Source: Asanoa ishikariensis
GTDB taxonomy: Bacteria > Actinomycetota > Actinomycetes > Mycobacteriales > Micromonosporaceae
DNA length: 64,000 bases
Assembly: GCF_900107455.1 (NCBI RefSeq)
Contig: NZ_FNQB01000001.1
Location: 62,001-126,000, forward strand
Direction: 5' to 3'
The notes under the pieces were generated by a model, which saw only the letters and a program-made list of their open reading frames with translations, was not told the origin of the DNA and did no database searches. The position numbers and the translations under genes were made by a program. Every line of letters begins with the position of its first letter. Position 1 is the stretch's first letter. Shown piece by piece: positions 48,124 through 57,595 of the stretch.

Positions 48124-48797
48124 TGCCGCGGGGCGCGCGCGACGGCGGCTGGTGCCTCGGCTCGCGATTCCTGGGCGTAGGGCGTCGGCGGGGTCCGCGG
48201 CCGTGCACGGCTGTGTTGGTGGGGTGTTCGCACTAAGCGCGCCCGACCGACCGGGGCTGCGGGTGGTGGCGGCGGGAACGCCCCCGGCGCCCCGACGTGG
48301 GTCATCAGAATTGCCTACCGACGTTGCGGCGAAGTTCGGCCCTGGGCGAGCCTTCCGGATCGGCGCTGCCTACGAGCGAACGCTGGAGATCGTGCAACAA
48401 GGCCGACAAGCTCGTCGACGGCGCCGCCGACCCGTGGCGCTCAAATCTCGAGTCGCCTGGGCCGGTCGCCCGCCTGAGCGATACCACCGTTACGGACCAG
48501 CGGCGCCGGATCAGCACACGACGCTAGGACTGCTTCGGTCATCACTCCGACTAGCCGGGTGATCGGTCGCCCTCGGATGGTGGCGGTCGTGGGCTGAGCC
48601 GCCGCCGAGTGTCGCGGTGGGGGTCGGGCGGCGCGTCGGGCGGTTCCTGCGCCTGACAGCCCGTCTCATGGAGGCCCCTTGTTAGTCGGTCGCTGTCGGG
48701 TTGTTCAGCCGCAACAGTGTGGGGAGCTTCGCTTGCCTGCGCCGGCAGGCGAGGCTCATCGCGGCTTAACCTCGGGCGGCCTCGCTTCGCGATCTTC

Positions 48798-48813
48798 TGG
48801 TTCCCGTGAAACA
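48798..48813. promoter_or_regulatory. Near-parS site b
   Basis: TGGTTCCCGTGAAACA, 14 of 16 matches to parS, with the recurrent A-to-C change giving CCCGTGAAAC. Confidence 0.6.
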
Positions 48814-49281
48814 TCGCCCCGGGAATGAGCCGGGCACAACGAGTCGGGTCGCCGCCCCTCCCCCGCCGCGGCCCAGGGTGCTGCGCCTCGTCGACCTGAC
48901 CGCCCCGGCCCGCGGCACGACCTGCCAACCCGGCCAACTGGTCCCGGCCGAGCACGTCCTGCGGCCGGTCCAGCAGGTCGCTGGCCCGGGCCACGATGAG
49001 CTCGCCATGGCCTAGCCGCATCCCCATCGCCGGCAATGGGCACGGCTGGGTTCGAGGCCGTCGCCGGTCAGCGGCTGTGGTGAGCCCCGCAGCACCTCGA
49101 CGAACGGCTGGCGCGCGTGGTTGCCGTCGGCGCTTCTGCTGGCCGGGCTCGGGGCGTGCAAGGCGGTGCTCGAGCAAATGGACGGCCGCCTAGCGGCTAG
49201 CCACGACGGACTGAGCGACCGGCCCGCTGCGAGCGATCACCGGAGTTTGAGCGCAGGTCCAGCGCGACGGCTTCGGCGGGT

Positions 49282-49297
49282 TGTTTCCCGTGAAACA
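49282..49297. promoter_or_regulatory. Near-parS site c
   Basis: TGTTTCCCGTGAAACA, 15 of 16 matches to parS; the single change is A to C in the left half. Confidence 0.75.
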
Positions 49298-49747
49298 CGT
49301 GGGTCGGTCCTCGTCGGACCAAGCGGGCATGGTTGGTCGCGCCGGATCGCCGAACGGTTCCAGATCGCGCGGGCTGTACCCGGGCAGAGGCATGCGCACG
49401 CCGATCTCGTGGGGGCGAGCGCGCCAAAACGTTCGTCGGGGCGTGGCAGCCAAGAGCCTCACCGGGTCTGTCGTCGGGTAGGGCTGATGAGCCCGAGCTG
49501 GAACCTTCGGGGGGCAGCCATTCGAGATGTGCAGACAGGCTGACTGGCACGCCGAGTTCGTCGACGCCGTTGGGCGCATGGGCATTTCTACGGAGATGCC
49601 GCCGACGGCGTCGGGCGGGCGTGCATGGTCGAGTCCGCAAGAGCTCGCACGGAGTCGAGCGTGAGCGGCTCGCCGCCGTTGCGCACACCGCGGCCTGATA
49701 GCTCCTCGCGATGACACCTCGCAGGCGTAGCGCCAGTTCGATCTTTA

Positions 49748-49763
49748 GGTTTCCCGTGAAACA
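49748..49763. promoter_or_regulatory. Near-parS site d
   Basis: GGTTTCCCGTGAAACA, 14 of 16 matches; the 14-bp core has only the A-to-C change. Confidence 0.7.
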
Positions 49764-50059
49764 TGCTCGGCCACGGCGGACCGAACACGACATCACAGGG
49801 TGCCGCTCATTGCTTCTGGACCTATCGCTCAGAGGTCGCGCCTCCTGGCCCACCAGCGCCCGGCTGCGCCCGAGAACGGCGACGGTGACTCAGCACGTGA
49901 CATACGCCGAATGGAGGCCCGGGTGGTCGGCCGCTCGCGAGCTCGCCCCAACTTCGAGGATCGGTCCGCACTCGAAGGTCCCAGCGTCCAAGGGAACTGT
50001 CGCTCGTCGCGATTGGAACCTCAGACCACGACGAGCCAGTGAGTTCCTGGGCGACGTTT

Positions 50060-50075
50060 GGTTTTCCGTGAAACA
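50060..50075. promoter_or_regulatory. Near-parS site e
   Basis: GGTTTTCCGTGAAACA, 13 of 16 matches; right half intact. Confidence 0.55.
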
Positions 50076-50533
50076 TGACCTGCATCACGCGGACGAGGGC
50101 AATCGGTGCCCTCGACCGTCATCCGCATCAGACGACTCCCTGCTGACGATGCCGACCCAGGCGGCTTGTCTATGCCGAGATGCTTAGGCCCACGCCGAAG
50201 CCGTCGCGTGATCAAGGACGGGCCGACGGTGCCGGCACGGCTGTCGAGGCAAGTTCGGTGACACGTTCAGGGCGAAGCCCGCTGCGAGCTGAAGGCGTCA
50301 GCATCCTTAGTTTGCGTGACCTGGCGCACTCTCAGATTCTCCTGGCACGCGCGGCCACCCACGCCGTTGCTCTCGCGTCGCTGGGATCTGTGACGCCGAG
50401 GGTCGATCGTGAGATCCCAGAGTCCAGCACCGAGCTGCGATGCGTTTGCCTGCAACCTCAAATCACGACCTGACCTAGCAGCGCGACTGGGACACACCGG
50501 GTCGGCCGGCGCAGGCGTCGTGGGGCCTAGGAC

Positions 50534-50567
50534 GCCTTGCGACGGGCTCAGCCGCCGCCTGGCGGCG
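50534..50567 (+). repeat. Partial copy of the inner part of the 59.96-kb inverted-repeat element
   Basis: The segment TGCGACGGGCTCAGCCGCC with the following GCCTGGCGGCG matches 59986-60018 closely (a few substitutions and one indel), including its small CGCCGC/GCGGCG hairpin. The terminal repeats of that element are not present here. Confidence 0.5.
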
Positions 50568-51004
50568 GTCACTCACCAACAGCGATAACCGAGCACTCGC
50601 CGGCTACCTCGTGGTGACCCCGGCTCGGCTCACGATGTCCGGCAAGACACGCATTGGGCGCCCACGCGGGATTCCGCCGACCAACACCGATCGCGTCGCC
50701 GCGGTCAGCGTTCACTCGCGCGGCTCGGCGCTCCAAGAAAGGTGGTCGGTGGCCGGCACAACTTTGGACGACCACCGCGCTCCACGTGCACCGGACGAGC
50801 GCCGGGTGTGGCTTGCGCAGCCAGATACATCGCGTTTCCTGGAGGTACGTCTGGGCGGCGTAGCTCGGTACCACCAGTGCCAGTCGAGGTTCGCGCCTTG
50901 AGGGATGCCGTAGTGGTCGGAGGCGGGCGCTGTGGTGCCGGAAGGGCTGCGAGTTGACGCGCGGCCGTGCTGGCGGCGTTCTGGTCGGTGTCCGCGCGGC
51001 TGCC

Positions 51005-51140
51005 CACGAGCACCTGTGCGCGAAGGGGCACCAGTTCGAGGTGCCGTTCGCCGTCGACGCCGAGGTCCCGATGACCTGGGAGTCCAAGTTCGGCGGCAGC
51101 GTGGCCCGGCTGGTCGACGGCGTGAGCCGGCTAGCCGCCA
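51005..51140 (+). pseudogene. Fragment of an rbpA-like gene
   Basis: About 45 codons read HLCAKGHQFEVPFAVDAEVP, MTWESKFGGSVARLVDG, closely resembling the central zinc-binding domain of RNA polymerase-binding protein RbpA (pattern C-x-x-GH-x-F-x-VPF, AE-x-P-x-x-WEC, ARLVDG). Third codon positions are nearly all G or C. The Cys after WE is Ser here, and the C-terminal sigma-interacting part that should follow ARLVDG is absent; the frame goes on into unrelated sequence. The N-terminal RbpA core is not recognisable. A relic, probably from a duplication of the working gene elsewhere. Confidence 0.65.
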
Positions 51141-51216
51141 ACTCGGTCGGCGGAAAGGCGTGGCGCTCGCCGCTTAGCCCTCGGCGCGCCGGGATCCGTT
51201 AACCCGCCCGCGCCTG

Positions 51217-51230
51217 GTTTCCCATGAAAC
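51217..51230. promoter_or_regulatory. Near-parS site f
   Basis: GTTTCCCATGAAAC, 12 of 14 core matches; outer arms intact, centre altered. Confidence 0.5.
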
Positions 51231-51434
51231 GAAGGGCCTCCGCGGGCCGGGCGTTGCGCTGGTTCCAGGAGGCTGGTGTGGGTGGGGAAGGAACCTAAGG
51301 GCTGGCTGGGCTAGCCCGCTAGTGCTGAGAGTCCGGCGTCTGGAAGGCACCGTGATGGGATCTGCGGTTCGTGGCGTCGGCGGAGGCCGCATCGTGTCGA
51401 GCCTTGGGAAGCACACCGTGCGGGGGCGCTTGCG

Positions 51435-51448
51435 GTTTCCCGTGAAAC
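51435..51448. promoter_or_regulatory. Near-parS site g
   Basis: GTTTCCCGTGAAAC, 13 of 14 core matches, the same A-to-C change as sites b, c and d. Confidence 0.7.
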
Positions 51449-52589
51449 AGGTCGCGGCTCGGGACGGCACTTAGGCGTCGACAAAGCAGGGACACGGGTC
51501 GGCAACCGGCGTCATGAGGGCTGGTGTGGCTACGGGCCATGTCGGACGGAGGTGGGACGAGGTCGCAGACAGGGCGCTCACCCGGAGAGCTACAGCCGTT
51601 GCTGAGGCACGAAGTGCAAAGTCGACCTGAGTAGCCGCTCGGTCGTAGGCGGTGTCCGATCACCGAGCAGCAGGCTTTAGAAGCGGGGCTAGGGCTGCTT
51701 TGACGTCGCTGGGCGCGAGACTCACCTGTTGGCCGTCCAGAGGTTGGCCAAGCATCGCCGGCTACTCACGAGGCGGGAAAGGCCCGCGGGCCCAAACGCT
51801 CGCCGCGTCGAATGAGAGCGAGGCTACGTCGCCGCCGGCGCAGCCTGGCCCGGACCGGATCGACAGTCGCCCGCTGAGATGAGCCAGTTAGATGACCCTT
51901 CGGCATGAGAGCTTCGGACTGACACGCTTCAGCGCCGCGAGGGCGCAGGGCAGCGTGGGTTCAGCGCCGTGCCACTCCAGCGGAGCGCCGGCTGCGGGCG
52001 CACCTGGACCCGGCCGTGTGGGCACTCGGGCACGGCGCCGCGTCGGCCTGCCGCCCATTGGGCTACTGCGTGCGAGGCACCGGGTCCCGTGGATGTTGCA
52101 TGGGCGCAATGACGGAGAAGGCGCAGCAGCGGTTGAGCGTTGTGGTTCCTGAGCAAACGGCGGATGGCATGGCGACCTAGGCGGCATAGCGACGCAGGTC
52201 TGCGGCGTCGCATCACAGCCGCAGACCCCGAGCGCCATGACCACCAGTGGCGACGTGAGCTCGCAGGGAGCAGCGGCTGGTGACCGACACACAATGGCGC
52301 GCGTGGGAACGGCGCTGTGTCGCCGCCACGTTGGCGAGGAGACCTTTCGCGGGAACAACGGCGGAAAGGTACTGCGCCGCCCGCGCAGGCAGCGCTCGAT
52401 GGAGGCTGCGATGCAGGGAAACTCTCGTGGCAAACAGCGGCTCCGACGGCGCAGCAGCGTAGCGGGACTGGGCCGCATGACGAGTAGGCAGCCGGACTGA
52501 CCGTCACGTGGACACTTGCCGGCGGAGATAGAGCGCGCGGAAACGATGGCGTGTCGGCACAGCAGTGAGTGCCGACGCGGCCCGCGCTA

Positions 52590-53440
52590 CGGGTTTGGAG
52601 GACGGCCGTGGCCGTCCTCCACGCGCACGTGAGCGGCGTGCCGCTCCTCCACACCAGCCTGGGTCGCATTACGGCTGGGGCTACGGCCGTGGCCGCCTTC
52701 ACGCGCACGTGAACGCCGTGCCGCTCCACGTCGGCCGGGCCGCACACGGCTTGGTGGACGGCCGTGGCCGTCCACCAAGGGCACGTGAGCGGCGTGCCGC
52801 TCCATGCTGGCCGGGCCGCACGACGGCTTGGAGGACGGCCGGGCCGCCTTCACGCGGACGTGAGCGGCGTGCCGCTCCACGTCGGCCGGGCCGCACGACG
52901 GCTTGGTGGACGGCCGTGGCCGCCTTCACGCGCACGTGAGCGGCGTGCCGCTCCATGCTGGCCGGACCGCACGACGGCGTGGGCTACGGCCGTGGCTCCC
53001 TTCACGCGCACGTGAGCGGCGTGCCGCGCCTCCACGCCTACCCGGGCCGCATTACGGCTTGGTGGACGGCCGTGGCCGCCTTCACGCGCACGTGAGCGGC
53101 GTGCCGCTCCATGCTGGCCGGACCGCACGACGGCGTGGGCTACGGCCGTGGCTCCCTTCACGCGCACGTGAGCGGCGTGCCGCGCCTCCACGCCTACCCG
53201 GGCCGCATTACGGCTTGGTGGACGGCCGTGGCCGCCTTCACGCGCACGTGAGCGGCGTGCCGCTCCATGCTGGCCGGACCGCACGACGGCGTGGGCTACG
53301 GCCGTGGCCGCCTCCACGCACACGTGAGCGGCGTGCCGTGCCTCCACCGCCGGAACGGGTCGCATTGCGGGCTTGGGCGGCGGCCGTGGCCGCCTCCACA
53401 GGCACCTGAGCGACGTGCCGCTCCACGCCGGCCGGCGACA
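52590..53440. repeat. Tandem array of eleven 75-82-bp palindromic units
   Basis: The landmark CACGTGAGCGGCGTGCCG (with small variation) occurs at 52626, 52706, 52782, 52857, 52933, 53009, 53089, 53165, 53245, 53321 and 53403: steps of 80, 76, 75, 76, 76, 80, 76, 80, 76 and 82 bp. Each unit holds the hairpin GAGCGGC-GT-GCCGCTC and a GGCCGTGGCC palindrome. From 52933 to 53320 the 76+80 pair is repeated almost exactly, showing recent growth as a 156-bp double unit. Unit lengths not divisible by three and frame switching argue against a protein role. Confidence 0.9.
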
Positions 53441-54505
53441 ACTCCGTATGCAGAGCGTCGGAAAGTTTCCCACCGGAGGTCCGCGCCGATGGCGCTCCCA
53501 ACGACCCGTGCCGGGCAGCCTCGCCGCGTGCCGGGCCTCGCCGGGCAGCGTCGGCACCTGGCCGCGGGGAGCGCGCGCCGAACGGCGGCAGTGACGGCAG
53601 CCATGCGTGCCGGCCAAGCCGCGCGGCGCACGCGACGCATGACGGCTCGGCACACGGACCGCGCGCCACCTCTGCCCGTAGCGGTGGCGAAAGAACTCGT
53701 CGAACGGTGGCGGTGACGGTACGGCGGCCATTGCCGGCTGGGCCGGCGCGTTCGTTAGCTGAACCAGGCCCATCGTTCGGCGGATCCGTCGGTCAAGCCG
53801 CACGACAGCTCGCCACGGACCGAGCGCCGGCCGCTACCCGGCAGGCAGCAGGGACAGGCACGTAGAACGGGTGGGCAGTGAGACAGCCACGATGAGGCAC
53901 AGCGCTGTGGCCCGGGGGTCACGGGGAGAGCATTCGACGACGACGGCACACGCGGCGCGTGAGAGCGGTGCAGCGCGGGCCACCAGGTCGAGGAAAAGTG
54001 CACGCGGCGAAGGGCGGCACTGACGGCAATGCGGCGTGTGGCGACCGAGCCGCACGCCAACTGGCCCGCCGACTGAGCGCCAAATAGCACCGCAGTCACA
54101 GGGAACACGCATGGTGAGTGGCACCAGCACGGCGAAGGACGGCGCCGGCAGCGCCGTTTCAGGCCAGTAGCCACGGCCCAGCCTCGCTGGGTGTCCGAGG
54201 ACAGGCAAGGACCTCCCCTAGAACGCGGGAGGCCGTCCTAGCGGCTCTGAGCGCGGTCCTTGGGCCGAGTCTTCCGAGCCATCGCGCTACGACATCGCCG
54301 CTGCAGCCTTGCTTGGAGCGCCCAGGCGCACCCATGCATCAAACAGCGGCATTCGGTCGCGAACACAGGCCAGCCATCCGCACAACCCAAGGCCGGACGC
54401 GCGACGAACCCCTCACCACTGCACGCGCAGGCAGCTCGATGAAGCCCAAGCCAGAACCCGCCCCCAGACCCCAGCACACTCCCCACCGCCACAAGCCAGA
54501 AAGAT

Positions 54506-54519
54506 GTTTCACGTGAAAC
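54506..54519. promoter_or_regulatory. parS: parS site 4 (intact 14-bp core)
   Basis: GTTTCACGTGAAAC, ending 22 bp before the GNAT start codon, at the far edge of the gene-poor tract; 15 of 16 bases of the full consensus. Confidence 0.95.
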
Positions 54520-54541
54520 CAACCACCCACAGAATGGCTGG

Positions 54542-55051
54542 GTGCGGATTCGAAAGGCGCAACAAAACGACCTGGCCACTCTGCAGGACATCGAACGGGC
54601 AGCCGGCGAAGCGTTCCGCGGCATCGGCATGCCAGAGATCGCAGACGACGAACCCCCAACCACGTCGGAGCTGGAGGGCTACCTACAGGCCGGCACAGCC
54701 TGGGTGATGACCGTCGAAGACGACGTAGTCGCCTACCTGATCGCGGAACCAATAGACGGCAACCTGCACATCGAGCAGGTCTCGGTCCATCCCGACCACG
54801 CGGGCAAACGACTAGGCCGCCAACTCATCGAGCACGCGGCCGCAGAAGCGACAGCGAACGGCATGCCAGCCCTGACCCTCACCACGTTCCGGGACGTCCC
54901 ATGGAATGCCCCGTACTACGAGCGGTGCGGCTTCCACACCATCCCGGACGACGAGCTCACACCCGGACTGGAAGCCAAACGCCAACAAGAGGCAGACCAC
55001 GGCCTCGACCGCTGGACCCGCGTCTGTATGCGGCGACCGACGATCAGCTAA
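54542..55051 (+). CDS. GNAT-family N-acetyltransferase
   Basis: 169 residues from a GTG. GNAT core: acetyl-CoA loop VSVHPDHAGKRLGRQLIEHA near residue 80-100, and the family's beta-5 region TLTTFRDVPWNAPYYERCGF. Substrate unknown; this subgroup is often annotated as acting on small amines. A parS core lies just upstream, so ParB loading could affect its promoter. It is convergent with ddl, overlapping by 8 bp. Confidence 0.88.
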   Translation: MRIRKAQQNDLATLQDIERAAGEAFRGIGMPEIADDEPPTTSELEGYLQAGTAWVMTVEDDVVAYLIAEPIDGNLHIEQVSVHPDHAGKRLGRQLIEHAAAEATANGMPALTLTTFRDVPWNAPYYERCGFHTIPDDELTPGLEAKRQQEADHGLDRWTRVCMRRPTIS

Positions 55052-56006
55052 GAGCCGCGCGCCCAGCCGCCCGGGCAACCATCGCCGCGAGGACCTTCCC
55101 GAAATCCAGCCCAGCAGCCTGGATCGCCATCGGCAGTAGCGACGTCTCCGTCATCCCCGGCGCCACGTTGACCTCGAGCACCTGCGGCGCCCCGGACTCG
55201 TCGACGATCAGGTCGACCCGCGACAGGTCGCGCAGCCCCAGCGCGTTGTGTGCGGCCACTGCGGCCGCCGCCACCGCCGCGGCCGCAGGCGCGTCCAGCC
55301 GCGCCGGCGTGTGCCACGTGGTCAGACCAGCCGTGTACCGCGCCGCGTAGTCATAAACCCCGTTGCGCGGCACGATCTCCACGGCCGGCAGAGCCTGCGG
55401 ACCGTCCCCAAGGTCGATAACCGTGACCGCCACGTCCATGCCGGTCACATAGCGCTCCACCAGCGCAGTCGAGTCATAGGCGAAGCATCCGACCATCGCT
55501 GCCGGCAACGCGCTCTCGTCGCGGACCACCGCGGCACCCAGGCCAGAGCCACCCTGGGCCGGCTTGACCATCAACGGAAGCTGCAACCGCGACGCGATCC
55601 GCTCCAGCACGGCGACGGCCCCGAGCTCCGAGAACCGGTCGTGCGGCAGCGCCACCCAGTCGGGAGTGGGGATCCCGGCCTCCCGCAGCACCGCCTTCGC
55701 CGACGGCTTGTCCCACGCCAGTCGCGAGGCCAGCGCGTCGCAGCCCACGTACGGCACGTCGAACAGGTCGAGTACCCCGCGGAGCGACCCGTCCTCGCCC
55801 GTCGCGCCGTGCAGCGCGATCACCACCGCGTCCGGCGGGTCGGAGCGCAGCGCAGGCAGCAGAGCCACGTCGGCGTCGCGCTGCTGCGCGTCGATGCCCG
55901 CCCCGCGGAGGGCGTCGATCACCCGGCGGCCGGACTTGAGCGAGACATCCCGCTCGTAGGACAGCCCGCCGGCCAGGACGAGGACGCGCAGATCGGTGGT
56001 ACCCAT
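55044..56006 (-). CDS. D-alanine--D-alanine ligase family protein
   Basis: 320 residues, ATG start. ATP-grasp ligase: VLVLAGGLSYERDVSLKSGR at the N-terminus, HGATGEDGSLRGVLDL near residue 65, glycine loop KPAQGGSGLGAA near 148, metal-binding EVNVAPGMTETS near 280. It would join D-Ala for peptidoglycan precursors. A ddl-like gene at this origin position occurs in related actinomycetes and may be a second copy beside the main ddl elsewhere. It lies 8 bp after the aminotransferase gene on the same strand. Confidence 0.9.
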   Translation of the reverse strand: MGTTDLRVLVLAGGLSYERDVSLKSGRRVIDALRGAGIDAQQRDADVALLPALRSDPPDAVVIALHGATGEDGSLRGVLDLFDVPYVGCDALASRLAWDKPSAKAVLREAGIPTPDWVALPHDRFSELGAVAVLERIASRLQLPLMVKPAQGGSGLGAAVVRDESALPAAMVGCFAYDSTALVERYVTGMDVAVTVIDLGDGPQALPAVEIVPRNGVYDYAARYTAGLTTWHTPARLDAPAAAAVAAAAVAAHNALGLRDLSRVDLIVDESGAPQVLEVNVAPGMTETSLLPMAIQAAGLDFGKVLAAMVARAAGRAALS

Positions 56007-56014
56007 GGGTCAGA

Positions 56015-57331
56015 TCATGCCAAGTCTGGGCCGGGAACGTCGGATCCGGCCTGTCCACGGCGGCGATTGGCGACTTCGCTGATCGCGCCGAACACCTGCC
56101 GCATGGCCAGGTCCTGCTCCATCACGCCTGCCAACCGGCGTACACCCTCACGGATCCGCTCCGGCGACGGGAACGAGAAGTTGAGCCGCATGTTGCCGCC
56201 GCCCGTGCCGTCGGCGTAGAACCCCGTGCCGGGCACGTAGGCGACCCGCGCCGCTATGGCCCGAGGCATCATCGCCTTCGAGTCGAGGCCCGGCGGCAGG
56301 GTCGCCCAGACGAACAGGCCACCGCTCGGCCGCGTCCAGGTCGTGCCCTCGGGCATCAGGTCGGTCAGCGCCTCCAGCAGCGCGTCCCGCCGCTCCCGGT
56401 AGACCTCGCGGTACGTCTTGATCTGCTCCCGCCACGGCATCGTCGACAGGTAGGTCGCGACCGCCGCCTGGGCGTACGCGCTCGGGCAGAGGATCTGCGA
56501 CTCGGAAGCGATCACCAGCTTCTCGCGCACCGCGTGCGGAGCCAGGATCCAGCCGACCCGCAGCCCGGGCGCGAACGTCTTGGAGAACGTCGAAAGGTAG
56601 AAGACCCCCTCGCGGCGGCGGGCCCGCAGTGGCAGCGGAGCCTCGCCGTCGAAGGAAAGCTGACCGTAAGGGTCGTCCTCGACCACCAACAGCCCCGCGC
56701 GCTCGCAGATGTCGAGCACCTGGTCGCGCCGCGCATCGGTCAGCGTGACGCCGGCCGGGTTCTGATAGGTCGGGATCGTGTAGAGGAACTTCGCCCGCCG
56801 CCCGGACCGCGCGACGTCGGCGATCGCCGCCTCCAGAGCGGAAGGAATCAGCCCGTCGTCGTCCATCGCCACATGCACGACCTGCGCCTGCGCCGACTGA
56901 AAGGCCCCGAGCGCACCAACGTAGGTCGGACCCTCGGCGAGCACGACGTCGCCGGGGTCGAGGAAGAGCCGGGACACAAGATCGAGGGCCTGCTGGCCCC
57001 CGACGGTGACAACGACATCGTCCGGCGAAGCGCCGGCGGCGGCGTCGATGCCGGAGAGCGCCATCACCTCGCAGATCCGCTCGCGCAGCTCGGGGGTGCC
57101 CTGCCCGATCCCGTACTGAAGGGTGCTGGTGCCGTGGTCGGCGGCCAGGCTGCCGAGCATCTCGCCGACCGCGTCGAGCGGCAGTGCGGCGATGTAGGGA
57201 GCGCCACCAGCGAGCGAAACGACCTCGGGACGGCTGGCAACGGCGAACAGAGCTCGGATCTCCGATGCCGTCATGCCGCGAACCCGACGCGCATAGCGGT
57301 CGGTATAGTCGTCGAGCGTCGTCCCGGTCAT
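56015..57331 (-). CDS. PLP-dependent class I/II aminotransferase (MocR/LysN type, no HTH)
   Basis: 438 residues. Fold-type I signature: GGAPYIAALP near residue 42, TVGGQQALDLVSRLFLDPGD, YTIPTYQNPAGVTL, PLP-binding Asp and Tyr in VVEDDPYGQL, and the Schiff-base Lys in STFSKTFAPGLRVGW. It resembles 2-aminoadipate or valine-pyruvate type transaminases. It precedes the ddl-like gene by 8 bp, so it may supply an amino-acid precursor or only share transcription. Substrate not determined. Confidence 0.88.
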   Translation of the reverse strand: MTGTTLDDYTDRYARRVRGMTASEIRALFAVASRPEVVSLAGGAPYIAALPLDAVGEMLGSLAADHGTSTLQYGIGQGTPELRERICEVMALSGIDAAAGASPDDVVVTVGGQQALDLVSRLFLDPGDVVLAEGPTYVGALGAFQSAQAQVVHVAMDDDGLIPSALEAAIADVARSGRRAKFLYTIPTYQNPAGVTLTDARRDQVLDICERAGLLVVEDDPYGQLSFDGEAPLPLRARRREGVFYLSTFSKTFAPGLRVGWILAPHAVREKLVIASESQILCPSAYAQAAVATYLSTMPWREQIKTYREVYRERRDALLEALTDLMPEGTTWTRPSGGLFVWATLPPGLDSKAMMPRAIAARVAYVPGTGFYADGTGGGNMRLNFSFPSPERIREGVRRLAGVMEQDLAMRQVFGAISEVANRRRGQAGSDVPGPDLA

Positions 57332-57595
57332 GCCCTACCTCACTTTCGGGCGCTGCGCTGGTTGGTTGATGGTAGACCGCGCACCGGCGAGCCACCTTCG
57401 GGTTACCGCAGGGCAGTCCATATCGCGGAACGCGAGTCCCCCCACCAGGTCAGACCCTCGGACGCGCGATGTCCGACCTCTCCCCTCCTGCGCAGTTCCG
57501 GCGTACGATCGCTGGTTGGGGGCAAGGCGGGCGGCACGCGACATCCACCGTGCTCCGAAAGCCGTGATCTGGCAAACGAGCGGTTCGAGGTTCCA

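Larger units (their letters stand above)
48112..54500. other. Gene-poor tract with near-parS sites, gene relics and a tandem array
   Basis: 6.4 kb in which no frame on either strand reads as an intact known protein, although GC stays high. Longest frames are repeat-derived (52850-53803 -) or have mixed composition. Two short patches have strong coding-type third-position GC: 48397-48527 (+ frame, KADKLVDGAAD) and 48860-49060 (- frame, GHGELIVARASDLLDR); neither is recognised. An rbpA-like fragment lies near 51.0-51.1 kb. Near-parS sites lie at 48.1, 48.8, 49.3, 49.7, 50.1, 51.2 and 51.4 kb. The part 51.5-54.5 kb contains the tandem array and degenerate GCGGCGTG-rich sequence. No transposase or integrase is seen. 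Confidence 0.75.

Noticed and set aside
50569..51141. Hypothetical 190-codon gene on the - strand
   Set aside because: Antisense to the rbpA relic in its first part and with no coding-type third-position pattern.
52590..53440. CRISPR array
   Set aside because: The whole 75-82-bp unit is repeated, with no unique spacers of constant length and no cas genes nearby.
52850..53803. A 317-codon protein on the - strand through the tandem repeats
   Set aside because: The frame exists because the 76+80-bp double unit is divisible by three; single units are not, and the other strand is equally open. Composition is Arg/Ala/His-rich with no domain.
48112..54500. Integrated mobile element or prophage explaining the gene-poor tract
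   Set aside because: No transposase, integrase, phage gene, flanking direct repeat or tRNA attachment site was found.
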